Shown here: piece after piece, positions 35,096 through 43,716 of the stretch | How positions within the stretch are numbered: the stretch's first letter is position 1 | Layout: each line of letters opens with the position of its first letter | NCBI GenBank assembly: GCA_963731125.1 | Contig: CAVSVP010000008.1 | Coordinates: 372,001-436,000 of the forward strand | Direction: 5' to 3' | DNA: 64,000 nucleotides | Origin: CAVSVP01 sp963731125 | GTDB taxonomy: Bacteria; Pseudomonadota; Gammaproteobacteria; Competibacterales; Competibacteraceae | Position numbers and translations under genes: made by a program | The notes under the pieces: generated by a model | What the model saw: the letters and a program-made list of their open reading frames with translations, nothing else | Databases searched by the model: none | Told to the model about the DNA's origin: nothing

Positions 35096-36067
35096 TTAAC
35101 CACCCCTGTTGGCGCCGGTTTGGCAGGATACGGGGCGAACCACCACTTCTTTACCAAAAACCTGTACAAGCCGGTTTAGGGCAGCACAGGAGATGTCGAA
35201 ATTGCCCTTGAGACTTAATACTTGGACGTCGGCAAGTGTCTCCAGGGGAGAAACATCGGAAATTTGGTTATTGTCAAGGTATAGCCGGTTCAACTTTAGC
35301 AGTTTTCGGATTGCTGCCAGCTTAGTGATCTGATTGCCGCTTAAGTCGAGCTCGACAAGGTCTTCCAGGGTTGCCAGCGGGGTAATATCAACAATCCGGT
35401 TAGCATTCAGAAATAACCTCTGTAATTTATGTAAACCCCGCAAGGGAGAGAGATCGGCAAGCTGATTGTGGTTAAGGTCGAGCGCTACTAAATCGGAGAG
35501 CCCTGCCAGCGGCGTGATGTCTGTAATCCGATTATGATTGAGCTTTAAATCCATTAAGTGGGTTTGGGTCTTCAGGGGTGCGAGATGATTAATTTGGTTA
35601 AAGCCAAGAGACAGGTTACGGAGACTTATCATCTTGGTGATCCATGTCAGATCCGCGATCTGGTTGTGGTCTAAATTCAGCATACGCAGGGTTGGTCGGG
35701 TAGACTGCGCAGGAATACTGACAATTTCATTGTGTCCCAAGTCCAGCCATTCAAGTACAGGCAAGGTGTTCAGCGGAATGACATCGGCTATCCGGTTATG
35801 AGATAAATCCAGTTCCTTGAGATTGACCAAATTTTCAATGCCGCCAAGGTAGCGGATCTTATTTCTCTCTAGATTGCTACAGCGCAGCCGGGTAACACGA
35901 CCTGCGGTTTCCCAGCCTGCCCGGCGGGCTGTCTCGATAACGCAGGCTTTAAGGCGAGCGTCGGCAAAGGGTAGATCCGCAATGGCTGTGTTAACGTCAA
36001 TCCGGTTTGACAGTTCATTACAGCCCGCGAGCAGGAGGAAAACCACCATAATAGGGAAAATTCTCAT
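35096..36067 (-). CDS. Leucine-rich-repeat lipoprotein (internalin-like LRR)
   Basis: 323 aa. Signal peptide FPIMVVFLLLAGC ends in the lipobox LAGC, so it is a lipid-anchored envelope protein. Residues ~75-290 hold about ten 22-residue SDS22/internalin-type repeats with the pattern LxxLxxLDLxxNxIxDIxPL (for example LVNLKELDLSHNRIADVIPL). The N-terminal cap (DARLKACVIETARRAGWETA) is the usual short LRR-cap of proteobacterial relatives. The repeat count was made by eye. An IS982 lies only 24 nt upstream of the start and may have replaced its promoter. Binding partner unknown. Confidence 0.85.
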   Translation of the reverse strand: MRIFPIMVVFLLLAGCNELSNRIDVNTAIADLPFADARLKACVIETARRAGWETAGRVTRLRCSNLERNKIRYLGGIENLVNLKELDLSHNRIADVIPLNTLPVLEWLDLGHNEIVSIPAQSTRPTLRMLNLDHNQIADLTWITKMISLRNLSLGFNQINHLAPLKTQTHLMDLKLNHNRITDITPLAGLSDLVALDLNHNQLADLSPLRGLHKLQRLFLNANRIVDITPLATLEDLVELDLSGNQITKLAAIRKLLKLNRLYLDNNQISDVSPLETLADVQVLSLKGNFDISCAALNRLVQVFGKEVVVRPVSCQTGANRGG

Positions 36068-36091
36068 AAACTAGCCTATAAAAACTTCTCT

Positions 36092-37131
36092 CTTAAACGC
36101 TTGGTGTGAGATCCTGGCATGCTACCACGCCACCAGATCAGCGAAAGCCAGCGGGGCACGGCCGAGTCGCTGATTGAGCCAGATGCAGCCATTATGCAGG
36201 GCTATTTTGGCGGTCAGGCGGACCTGAAAGCCGTCGAGGGTGTGGGGGCGTTCGCGATCGAGACGGAAGACATGCTGGAGGCAGCCATTGACGGTCTCGA
36301 CGATGTGACGGATGCCGGCCAACCACCGCCGCCAGGCCCGCGGCCCGGGGTGGCGGCGGTTGTGCTTGGGCGCACAGATCACCCCCGCGCCATAGGCATC
36401 TTGCCAGTCGCGCTGGCGAGCTTGACCGGCAAAGCCCTTGTCCGTGACATACGGCCCTCGGGCCGGGGCGCCGACCGTGGGCAGGCGCGGATCGGGGTAC
36501 GCTCGCAGGGCAAAGAACGTCTCGGCCAGGGGCTGGTCCTTGGTGCTGGCCGAACCGAAGCCGAAGCCGGTGATCGCCCCGAGGGGATTGACCGACAACC
36601 GCACGTCGAAGCCCTCGTCCCAGCCCCAGCGGTTCCTCCAACCGATATCGGCCAACCCGGGCAGCCAACCCGACCCGCGGCGTTTGGCATCGCGCGGGAC
36701 GGCCGCCGTCCCGTCCAACGCTTCATAGGCACACTGCGGCGCATCCAGGAGTTTTACCAGATCAAGAAAACAGACCACCACCGCCTCGGCGTACCGGCGC
36801 ATCAAACGATTAAACTGCGCCCGGTCCGGCAAGCCGGGAAAGGCGCTGCACAGATGGCGTCGGGCATAGCGGGAGAAATCGCGTTCCCTGCTGAAGTGGC
36901 ACCATTGCCCGAACAGCGCCAAAGTCACCACTTCGCTGCAGCTCAGCGATGCACTCGGGCCGGGGTGACGCTCGCAGCTCGGATGTTGCTTGCAAAAGTC
37001 GTCCACCATAACGTATAGATAGGTCAGGAAGGTGTCGATGTCGATCATGACGAAGCTCCTCATTTTTCCAAATGTGTGCTTCTATTTTGATCCTCGACGC
37101 CTTCCGCTCCAACTCACACCAAGCGTTTAAG
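36092..37131 (-). mobile_element. IS982-family element upstream of the LRR gene
   Basis: CTTAAACGCTTGGTGTGAG at 36092 and its complement ending at 37131 are terminal inverted repeats. No convincing flanking duplication was found. Element type differs from the 3.3-kb IS982 in its ends. Confidence 0.85.
36122..37048 (-). CDS. IS982-family transposase
   Basis: 308 aa from the ATG at 37048, which has GAGGAG about 8 nt upstream and gives the same N-terminus (IDIDTFLTYLYVMVDDF) as the other IS982 transposase. It contains SCSEVVTLALFGQW, CAYEALDGTAAVPRD (Asp), YVTDKGFAG (Asp) and HIVETVNGCLQHVF (Glu). GC-rich and apparently intact. Confidence 0.9.
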   Translation of the reverse strand: MIDIDTFLTYLYVMVDDFCKQHPSCERHPGPSASLSCSEVVTLALFGQWCHFSRERDFSRYARRHLCSAFPGLPDRAQFNRLMRRYAEAVVVCFLDLVKLLDAPQCAYEALDGTAAVPRDAKRRGSGWLPGLADIGWRNRWGWDEGFDVRLSVNPLGAITGFGFGSASTKDQPLAETFFALRAYPDPRLPTVGAPARGPYVTDKGFAGQARQRDWQDAYGAGVICAPKHNRRHPGPRAWRRWLAGIRHIVETVNGCLQHVFRLDRERPHTLDGFQVRLTAKIALHNGCIWLNQRLGRAPLAFADLVAW

Positions 37132-37721
37132 CCTGAGCACCCAGCTCTTTCCGAGACCTCTCAGCGTACCGAGGTAGCAGATAAAAGTGAGAAAAAGCAA
37201 TGAAAGTGCCAATAGTAGGCTCGTTAAATTTGCTAAAACGCAGATAGGGTAACAGTGGTTAGATAACTACAGAAGTGAGCATGATTCCCTCTTGTTTTGT
37301 TCGCGGTGGAACAGGGGGGCTTGATCTGAATTGTCATGCATCGCTGTTTCGATCAAAGGTCATTGTCGCGTTTCACGAATCCGGCGACGGTGGTGGATTT
37401 CCACCAGCTGGTTTTTCCGCCTATGTCGATAAGGTATCTGATGACTCAAAGATTCGATAAGCCATTATTTTTATTGGACTTATAAATTTGGTATGTGATT
37501 TGCATGAGCCTTTTCTGTGGCTTTCTAGCTGGGCTGTGCCGCCTTTACCGTCGCGTGCGGATGTTTCCAATGACGGCTTCGGGGTTAGCGATTGCGAGGA
37601 TAATGTTTATGGCTACTGAAAACACTACCGCCCCAGTGGTAGAAACGAAACAGCAAGTTCAATATTGGCTCTACGTCAGCTTTGGCCGGTATTGCGTAAC
37701 GGAATCACTAAGAGCTGTTCT
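37132..37721. other. Intergenic, no supported gene
   Basis: Short frames at 37275-37460 and 37495-37725 have no binding site or recognisable domain. The left part is probably the original upstream DNA of the LRR gene, displaced by the IS982. The right part holds the promoter of the two-component operon. No sigma-54 box was found by eye. Confidence 0.4.
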
Positions 37722-39260
37722 ATGAATAGAAATTGGGCTGAGTCGCGGTTATCGGACCGGGTTGCAGCGGGCACAAAAAGCCGTTTTAATGCTTCGGCCG
37801 AGGCACCAATAAACCGCACCATGATCCAATTTCTGCTGTATCGTTCTTTGTGGCTACCCGCCACCGTGATTACCCTGTTGTTGCTGGCAGCGCTCAGTTT
37901 GCTGGTTGCCATGTCCTGGAGCGACGTCCAGCGGCTAAAGCCGGTTCACAGCCATATTGTGCAGCTGGACCGACTGCACGCCCTTGAGCTGAAGATCAAT
38001 GAATTGACGCTGGAAAGTTTGACCCAACAGCGCGTGATCGATGCTGCGGCACTGCATGGATTCGCCGGGGAAATTACGGCTATTTTATCCTTGGACAAGA
38101 CCCTGGTTGCGGAAACACCGAAGCGTCTTCAGGCAATGCAGCGTTTGTTAACCAGTGAGGATATCACGCCCGAACAGTCGCTGATTACCGGTATGAAAAT
38201 ATTGCGCCAAGTGCTGCTGGCTGAAACTCAAGCCCACGCTCAACTCATCGCTACGGTCCAGAAAGACACGAAGCGGGAGCTGGGTATTGCAACCGGCCTG
38301 GCAGTCGGTTTTCCGCTGCTGGGCTTACTTCTGTTATATCCAGTACGCCGACGTATTATGACACCGCTTCACCATTTAGGGGCGTTAATGGTCTCTCTCG
38401 CCCAGCGGGATTATCGCACCATGCCTACTCGAGAAGTTAACCCTTTACTGCGGCCTTTGTTGGAAAGTTATAATCAGATGGTAAGCCGTCTTCAGGAACT
38501 GGAAGAGGAACATCGCACCCGCGAACGCTCCCTGGCTGCGGCGGTGCGCAGTGCAACCGGAGCACTACTGGAACAGCAGCGCAGTCTGGCCAGGGCCCAA
38601 CGCTCGGCGGCGGTGGGCGAGATGGCGGCAAGCCTGGCTCATGAGTTGCGCAATCCCCTGGCAGGCATCCAGATGGCCTGTCACAACCTGCGCCGGGATC
38701 TGCGGAATCCGGATCATATCGAGCGCCTGGATCTAGTCAATGCCGAATTGCAACGGCTGACACAACTGCTTAATGATATTTTAAGCAAAGGCCGGCAGGT
38801 ACCGGAACCGGCTAGTGAGATTTCCCTCGCCCGCAGTGTGGCGGAACTACTCACGCTATTGCGCTATCAGATTGCCGAGTCTATCCACCTGGAACAGCAG
38901 ATATCGGAGGATCTGCATTGTTGTCTCCCCCCGGGTGGTTTACGCCAGGCCCTGCTTAACCTGGTGATCAATGCCGCCCAAGCTTTGCAGGAATGCGAGG
39001 GTATCATTACGGTCGGTGCCGAGCGTCACGGCGATGAGCTATATTTGTGGGTGAGCGATGACGGACCAGGTTTTCCTGCGGCGCTGCTCAACGGCGGTTT
39101 GCAAACCTTTGCCAGTTGGCGCCCTGGGGGGACTGGTTTGGGGTTAAGTATGGTCAGACGCTTTGCCCGCAATCTGGGAGGTGAACTGAAACTCGCCAAT
39201 CGCGACGCTCATGGCGCCATGGCAATTATTCATGTGCCTTATCGCAACCGCTATGGCTGA
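37722..39260 (+). CDS. Membrane-bound sensor histidine kinase (NtrB-like)
   Basis: 512 aa from the ATG at 37722; an ATG at 37821 (MIQFLLYRSLW) is an alternative. Two membrane segments (about 45-65 and 195-215) enclose a helical periplasmic region. A HAMP-like segment and coiled coil follow, then HisKA with His307 in ASLAHELRNPLAGIQ. The ATPase domain has N box LVINAAQAL, G1 VSDDGPGFP and G2 GGTGLGLSMV. Its last 8 nt overlap the response-regulator start. The signal is unknown; the gene order suggests control of the adjacent GH15/glycogen genes (inference). Confidence 0.92.
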   Translation: MNRNWAESRLSDRVAAGTKSRFNASAEAPINRTMIQFLLYRSLWLPATVITLLLLAALSLLVAMSWSDVQRLKPVHSHIVQLDRLHALELKINELTLESLTQQRVIDAAALHGFAGEITAILSLDKTLVAETPKRLQAMQRLLTSEDITPEQSLITGMKILRQVLLAETQAHAQLIATVQKDTKRELGIATGLAVGFPLLGLLLLYPVRRRIMTPLHHLGALMVSLAQRDYRTMPTREVNPLLRPLLESYNQMVSRLQELEEEHRTRERSLAAAVRSATGALLEQQRSLARAQRSAAVGEMAASLAHELRNPLAGIQMACHNLRRDLRNPDHIERLDLVNAELQRLTQLLNDILSKGRQVPEPASEISLARSVAELLTLLRYQIAESIHLEQQISEDLHCCLPPGGLRQALLNLVINAAQALQECEGIITVGAERHGDELYLWVSDDGPGFPAALLNGGLQTFASWRPGGTGLGLSMVRRFARNLGGELKLANRDAHGAMAIIHVPYRNRYG

Positions 39261-40656
39261 TACCCTGTTGATTATTGAAGACGAACGGCTGCTGGGTACC
39301 GAGTTGATGCGGCACTACCAGCACCAAGGTTGGGAGGCAGTCTTAGCCGAAACCTTAGGCAAGGCCGAAGATTTTCTGTTGCGTCAGCAGCTGAGTCCGC
39401 TAGTGGTGCTATCGGATATGAGCCTACCTGACGGCAATGCCCTAGATTTACTGGAAAAGTTGCGTTTGCAAGGCATCAGCGGCGAATGGATTCTGCTCAC
39501 TGGCTATGGCGGCGTGCCGGATTCGGTTCGAGCGCTACGGCTGGGCGCCTTCGATTTTCTCGAAAAACCGTGCGAACAGGAACGCCTTGACTTAGTGGTG
39601 ACGGGCGCTGCCCGTAGTGCCCGAGCGCAGCGACGGCTTCAGGACGAAGCGGCGGCCAAAAGCCAGCAATACGCCTTGCAGGCCTTTGTCGGACGTAGCG
39701 CTGCCGCCCGGTGGGTACGTGAGATGCTGGGCAAGCTTATCCAGGTGCCGTTCAGTGCCTTAATCATCAGCGGCGAAACCGGCACCGGCAAGGGATTGGC
39801 GGCGCATATTCTGCACCATGGCGGGCCGCGTTCGGACGGTCCATTGGTGGAAGTCAATTGCGCGGCGCTGCCACGAGAGTTGCTGGAATCCGAGTTATTC
39901 GGCCATGAGGCGGGAGCGTTTACCGGCGCCAAAGGTCGGCGGCGCGGATTGCTGGAGCAGGCCAACGGCGGTACTCTGTTTCTAGATGAAATCAGCGAAA
40001 TGGATATCGATCTGCAGGCCAAGCTGCTGAAGGCCATTGAGGACCGTACCATTCGCCGGCTTGGCGGTGAGCAAACCATCAGAGTTGATCTGCAAATTCT
40101 GGCAGCGACCAACCGCAATCTGATAACGTTAGTGGAGCAGGGTGGTTTCCGCAGTGATCTTTACCATCGGCTTAATGTTTTTCGAGTGGAACTGCCTCCG
40201 CTGCGAGAGCGTAAGGAAGACCTGGAAGATCTGGTGCCTTTGTTTGTAGTCGAATATAACGCCAAGGCAGGCAGGCGGGTGAAGATAATACCGTCGGCGG
40301 TGTGGCAGCGGCTTCAGGCTCATGATTGGCCTGGTAATATCCGGGAACTGCGCAATATCGTCGAACGTTGTGTGTTATTTGCCGACAACGACGTGTTCCC
40401 CATTCAGTGGTTACAGATCGCCGAACCAGCAGGTAAAATTGCCTCGGAAAAACCGGCCGCAGGGGGGGCTAATGTGGAAGGCGATTGGATTTCTATTCCC
40501 CTGGACGGCAGTATGGCGCTGGAGGACATGGATCGCTTTATCATTAAAACGACATTAGAGCGCCATGGCTATAATGTGACCGCCACGGCCCGTGCCTTGG
40601 GCAGTACCCGGGAGACGCTGCGCTATCGGATCCAAAAGTATGGGCTTGGCAATTGA
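39253..40656 (+). CDS. Sigma-54-dependent response regulator (NtrC family)
   Basis: 467 aa from the ATG at 39253. Receiver domain with phospho-acceptor Asp55 (VVLSDMSLPDG) and the Lys in FLEKP. AAA+ domain: Walker A GETGTGKG, the sigma-54-contacting GAFTGA loop, Walker B GGTLFLDEIS and the R-finger segment SDLYHRLNVF. C-terminal Fis-type HTH (YNVTATARALGSTRETLRYR). All parts needed for activation of sigma-54 promoters are present. Cotranscribed and overlapping with its kinase. Targets unknown. Confidence 0.95.
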   Translation: MADTLLIIEDERLLGTELMRHYQHQGWEAVLAETLGKAEDFLLRQQLSPLVVLSDMSLPDGNALDLLEKLRLQGISGEWILLTGYGGVPDSVRALRLGAFDFLEKPCEQERLDLVVTGAARSARAQRRLQDEAAAKSQQYALQAFVGRSAAARWVREMLGKLIQVPFSALIISGETGTGKGLAAHILHHGGPRSDGPLVEVNCAALPRELLESELFGHEAGAFTGAKGRRRGLLEQANGGTLFLDEISEMDIDLQAKLLKAIEDRTIRRLGGEQTIRVDLQILAATNRNLITLVEQGGFRSDLYHRLNVFRVELPPLRERKEDLEDLVPLFVVEYNAKAGRRVKIIPSAVWQRLQAHDWPGNIRELRNIVERCVLFADNDVFPIQWLQIAEPAGKIASEKPAAGGANVEGDWISIPLDGSMALEDMDRFIIKTTLERHGYNVTATARALGSTRETLRYRIQKYGLGN

Positions 40657-40795
40657 GATTGTTCAGTGTCATGTTGTATGGGCGGCGTTGGACGGGAAAC
40701 CCAGACATTGATATTGCGTTGGGTTGCATCCTAACGCTTTAGCCATTCGCCGGTTGGCCGGGTTAAGGCCCGGGAAGTGGAGTTAAAGTCACCGC

Positions 40796-40818
40796 GTCTT
40801 GAAAATAACTTTCAGATC
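40796..40818 (+). promoter_or_regulatory. Shared 23-bp motif upstream of the GH15 gene
   Basis: GTCTTGAAAATAACTTTCAG plus ATC lies immediately before the GH15 start codon. A copy with three substitutions is at 46035-46057 upstream of glgX. It might be a regulator site or simply a duplicated remnant. Confidence 0.3.
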
Positions 40819-40820
40819 CT

Positions 40821-42632
40821 ATGTCATTTCCTATTGAAGATTACGCCCTGATTGGCAATACGCACACGGCAGCGCTGGTGGCCAAAAATGGTTCCATCGA
40901 TTGGTTGTGCCTGCCGCGGTTCGATGCGGCGGCTTGTTTTGCGGCGTTACTGGGTGAGCCAAAACATGGCCGCTGGCTGGTGGCGCCGAGCGGCGAGGTG
41001 CGGCAGGTCCGCCGTGCCTACCGGAACGGCAGTTTGGTCCTAGAGACCGATTTCGAGACAGCTGATGGTGTCGTCCGGGTGATCGACTGTATGCCCTGCT
41101 GGAAGGACAGAGCTGATGTAGTGCGGGTTGTCCAAGGGCTGCGGGGGCGTGTCCCGATGCGAATGGAGTTGATCATCCGCTTTGACTACGGTTCGGTGGT
41201 ACCCTGGGTCCATCGACTGGACGGCGGACTGGCGGCGATGGCAGGACCCGATGCCGTGGAGTTACGAACCTTCGTCGAGTTGCGGGGCGAGAATTTCACT
41301 ACCGTGGCTGATTTTACCGTCACAGAAGGCCATCGAATTCCCTTTGTGCTGTCCTATTTCCCTTCCCATGAAGCCCCACCCTTGCCCATTGATCCCCATG
41401 CCGCCATCGCTGCAACGGACAGCACCTGGCGGGCATGGTCTAGACGCTGTACTTATCAGGGCGGCTGGCGCGCACCCGTGCTACGCTCGTTGCTTACCTT
41501 AAAAGCGCTAACTTACGCGCCCACCGGAGGCATTGTGGCGGCGCTGACCACCTCGTTACCTGAGCAGTTGGGAGGCGTGCGCAACTGGGACTATCGCTTT
41601 TGCTGGCTGCGCGATGCCACCTTCACGCTCTATGCCCTGCTGATTGCCGGGTATCACGAAGAGGCGCGGGCCTGGCGGGAGTGGTTGCTGCGGGCGGCAG
41701 CGGGTCGGCCACAGGATTTGCAGATTCTCTACGGCATCTCCGGTGAGCGTCGCCTCAGTGAGCTGACATTGGATTGGTTGCCGGGCTATTGGAATTCCAC
41801 TCCGGTACGCGTCGGCAACGCCGCCGCCGGGCAATTTCAACTGGATGTCTACGGCGAAGTCATGGATGCGCTACACGTGGCTCGTACCACTGGCCTTGAG
41901 AGAGAAGTCCACGCCTGGGAACTGCAGCGGGTCTTGTTGGATTTTCTGGAGTCCAACTGGGAGCAGGCGGATAATGGTATCTGGGAAGTACGGGGACCGC
42001 GGCGCCATTTTACCCATTCCAAGGTAATGGCCTGGGTAGCCGTCGAGCGGGCTGTGCGAGCCGTTGAACGCTGCGGTTTGAATGGTCCCGTCGAGCGCTG
42101 GCGTCGCCTGCGTTCCACGATTCATGAGCAGGTTTGCCAACAGGGTTTTAACGGCGAACGCGGTGCCTTTGTGCAGTACTACGGTTCGCATCACCTGGAT
42201 GCCAGTTTGTTAATGATCCCGCTGGTGGGCTTTCTACCGCCGACGGATCCACGGGTACGCGGCACCGTAGAGGCCATCGAGCGCGAACTGACGGCGGACG
42301 GGCTGGTGCTTCGTTATACGGCCTCCGAAGAGGTGGACGGTCTACCCGCCGGCGAGGGGGTATTTCTGCCTTGTTCGTTTTGGTTGGTGGATAATTTGGC
42401 CATAGCGGGTCGTTGGCAAGATGCCTGTAACCTCTTTGAGCGGCTGCTTGCCCTTCGTAACGATGTCGGATTGCTGGCTGAGGAATACGATCCCCGGGCA
42501 AAGCGTCTACTGGGTAATTTTCCGCAGGCGTTTACTCATGTGTCCTTGGTCAACAGCGCCCGCAATCTTTCCCGGGGCGGCGGACCTGGCGAACACCGCG
42601 GTGCAGATGGGCAGCCACAGGAGATCGAATGA
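40821..42632 (+). CDS. Glycoside hydrolase family 15 (glucoamylase/trehalase-like)
   Basis: 603 aa, no signal peptide, so cytoplasmic. IEDYALIGNTHTAALVAKNG plus SIDWLCLPRFD is the standard N-terminal signature of bacterial GH15 proteins. The (alpha/alpha)6 barrel starts near residue 245, with NWDYRFCWLRDATFTLYALL around 255. The C-terminal EEYDPRAKRLLGNFPQAFTH segment (Glu554/555) bears the general-base region. Members hydrolyse alpha-glucans, maltooligosaccharides or trehalose; which applies is not determinable here. With treS and glgX nearby, storage-glucan or trehalose turnover is likely. The binding site upstream is weak. Confidence 0.9.
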   Translation: MSFPIEDYALIGNTHTAALVAKNGSIDWLCLPRFDAAACFAALLGEPKHGRWLVAPSGEVRQVRRAYRNGSLVLETDFETADGVVRVIDCMPCWKDRADVVRVVQGLRGRVPMRMELIIRFDYGSVVPWVHRLDGGLAAMAGPDAVELRTFVELRGENFTTVADFTVTEGHRIPFVLSYFPSHEAPPLPIDPHAAIAATDSTWRAWSRRCTYQGGWRAPVLRSLLTLKALTYAPTGGIVAALTTSLPEQLGGVRNWDYRFCWLRDATFTLYALLIAGYHEEARAWREWLLRAAAGRPQDLQILYGISGERRLSELTLDWLPGYWNSTPVRVGNAAAGQFQLDVYGEVMDALHVARTTGLEREVHAWELQRVLLDFLESNWEQADNGIWEVRGPRRHFTHSKVMAWVAVERAVRAVERCGLNGPVERWRRLRSTIHEQVCQQGFNGERGAFVQYYGSHHLDASLLMIPLVGFLPPTDPRVRGTVEAIERELTADGLVLRYTASEEVDGLPAGEGVFLPCSFWLVDNLAIAGRWQDACNLFERLLALRNDVGLLAEEYDPRAKRLLGNFPQAFTHVSLVNSARNLSRGGGPGEHRGADGQPQEIE

Positions 42633-42730
42633 TGAATCTGTTGCAGAACGCTAGCCGTTATGTTTCCATGTGATGATTTTTCACTGGCATTCATTTTTTC
42701 GCCTATCCCGTCCGCGGGGTAGGTATTGCG

Positions 42731-42988
42731 GTGCCGACGTTTGTGCCTTCCGCTGTCGCTGCCTTCGTTGTTTTAGTTTTCGCCCGCCGCAACGCCGCAC
42801 CTCTTGCCTATATCTGCGGCAGCGTCGGGACCTTAATTGGGGCGGATCTTTTAAACCTACATCGGCTTCCTGCTCTCGGAGCGCCGGTCGCTTCCATCGG
42901 CGGCGCCGGAACCTTTGACGGAATTTTTCTCAGCGGAATTCTGGCTGTACTCTTAGCCTCGGTATTTCAGCCCACGCATAGCAAGTAA
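42731..42988 (+). pseudogene. DUF1614 membrane-protein C-terminal fragment
   Basis: 85 residues matching the C-terminus of DUF1614 membrane proteins: AYICGSVGTLIGADLLNLHR then LGAPVASIGGAGTFDGIFLS and a final hydrophobic helix. Family members are more than twice this long. The preceding in-frame sequence (FAYPVRGVGIAVPTFVPSAV) extends back to a TGA at about 42671 with no N-terminal domain, so the gene is 5'-truncated. Confidence 0.6.
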
Positions 42989-43055
42989 CCCCTGACTTCG
43001 ATGATTCGCTAAGAGGGGATTTCAGAAAGCCAACAGGTCCGAGGTTGAGGCAAGA

Positions 43056-43505
43056 CTAAAACTCCCACCACAGCCGGGTCGGCAAGAGGGGCATCAGCGC
43101 CAGGAATTCACCCGTTCCTGCATCGATCATCAAGACGGCGCCTTCGCCTTTGTCGCGGACCAGCACAACTCTCCAGACCAGATAACCCGTCGCTACCGTC
43201 AATTCAACCGTGGTGATTTTTTCCTTTAGCAATCGTCGGGTACTGCGGATGGCATCGTCTAGCGTAACGGTGGCCAATGAGACAAATTGGGTGATATCGC
43301 CGTCGTAGTGCTTGATCCGGATCGATCCATATGGGATTCTCGTGGGCAGGGATTTCAGTTGCGACGGTCTTTTTAACAGCATGGAAGCGGCAGCATTATC
43401 CACCCCAGTATCCATACTGGCGTCTGTCGAGTAGGCAATCGGAATCGCAGCGTTAACTGCCAAGGCGGAAACAGCAAGTAAGATTATTCGAGTGAATAAA
43501 GTCAT
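43056..43505 (-). CDS. Secreted PepSY-domain protein
   Basis: 149 aa with a signal peptide (LFTRIILLAVSALAVNAAIP). The C-terminal ~65 residues have the PepSY pattern: VTLDDAIRSTRRLLKEKITT, VELTVATGYLVWRVVLV, and VLMIDAGTGEFLAL. Periplasmic; PepSY domains often inhibit proteases or modulate envelope proteins, with no known ligand here. It is 29 nt downstream of the DUF3096 mini-gene on the same strand and may be cotranscribed with glgX. Confidence 0.75.
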   Translation of the reverse strand: MTLFTRIILLAVSALAVNAAIPIAYSTDASMDTGVDNAAASMLLKRPSQLKSLPTRIPYGSIRIKHYDGDITQFVSLATVTLDDAIRSTRRLLKEKITTVELTVATGYLVWRVVLVRDKGEGAVLMIDAGTGEFLALMPLLPTRLWWEF

Positions 43506-43534
43506 AGCCTGGTATTCATGCCGTTTGTGGAAAA

Positions 43535-43666
43535 CTAATGCAGTAAGCCTAATATACCGATTAGGATCAAGTAAATGGCAACCACATAGTTCAAGAGTTG
43601 CGGCATCACTAAGATCAGAATGCCGGCGATAATCGAGACAATAGGTTCAAACACAATGATATCCAT
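43535..43666 (-). CDS. DUF3096 small membrane protein
   Basis: 43 aa from an ATG at 43664-43666, with GGAGG 8 nt upstream. The sequence is almost wholly hydrophobic (IVSIIAGILILVMPQLLNYV then VAIYLILIGILGLL) and matches the DUF3096 pattern: an AGILIL helix, a P-x-LLNY turn and an AIYLIxIGxxGL helix. Function unknown. It lies between glgX and the PepSY gene, in the same orientation, 41 and 29 nt from its neighbours. Confidence 0.8.
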   Translation of the reverse strand: MDIIVFEPIVSIIAGILILVMPQLLNYVVAIYLILIGILGLLH

Positions 43667-43686
43667 CGTAATGCCTCCACTAACTA

Positions 43687-43716
43687 GGCCGCTCTCGTAT
43701 TAGCGCACTAGCGGCC
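43687..43716. terminator. Hairpin overlapping the glgX stop
   Basis: GGCCGCT (43687-43693) pairs with AGCGGCC (43710-43716) around a 16-nt loop that includes the glgX stop codon. No T-run follows on either strand, so it would be at best an attenuating or RNA-stabilising hairpin between glgX and DUF3096. Confidence 0.35.

Noticed and set aside
36119..37018. 299-codon open frame on the + strand opposite the IS982 transposase
   Set aside because: GC-rich antisense shadow of a clear IS982 transposase; low-complexity Pro/Arg-rich translation, no domain, no binding site.
37495..37725. 76-codon frame before the NtrB-like kinase
   Set aside because: No binding site; it overlaps the region just upstream of the kinase start and looks like chance coding.
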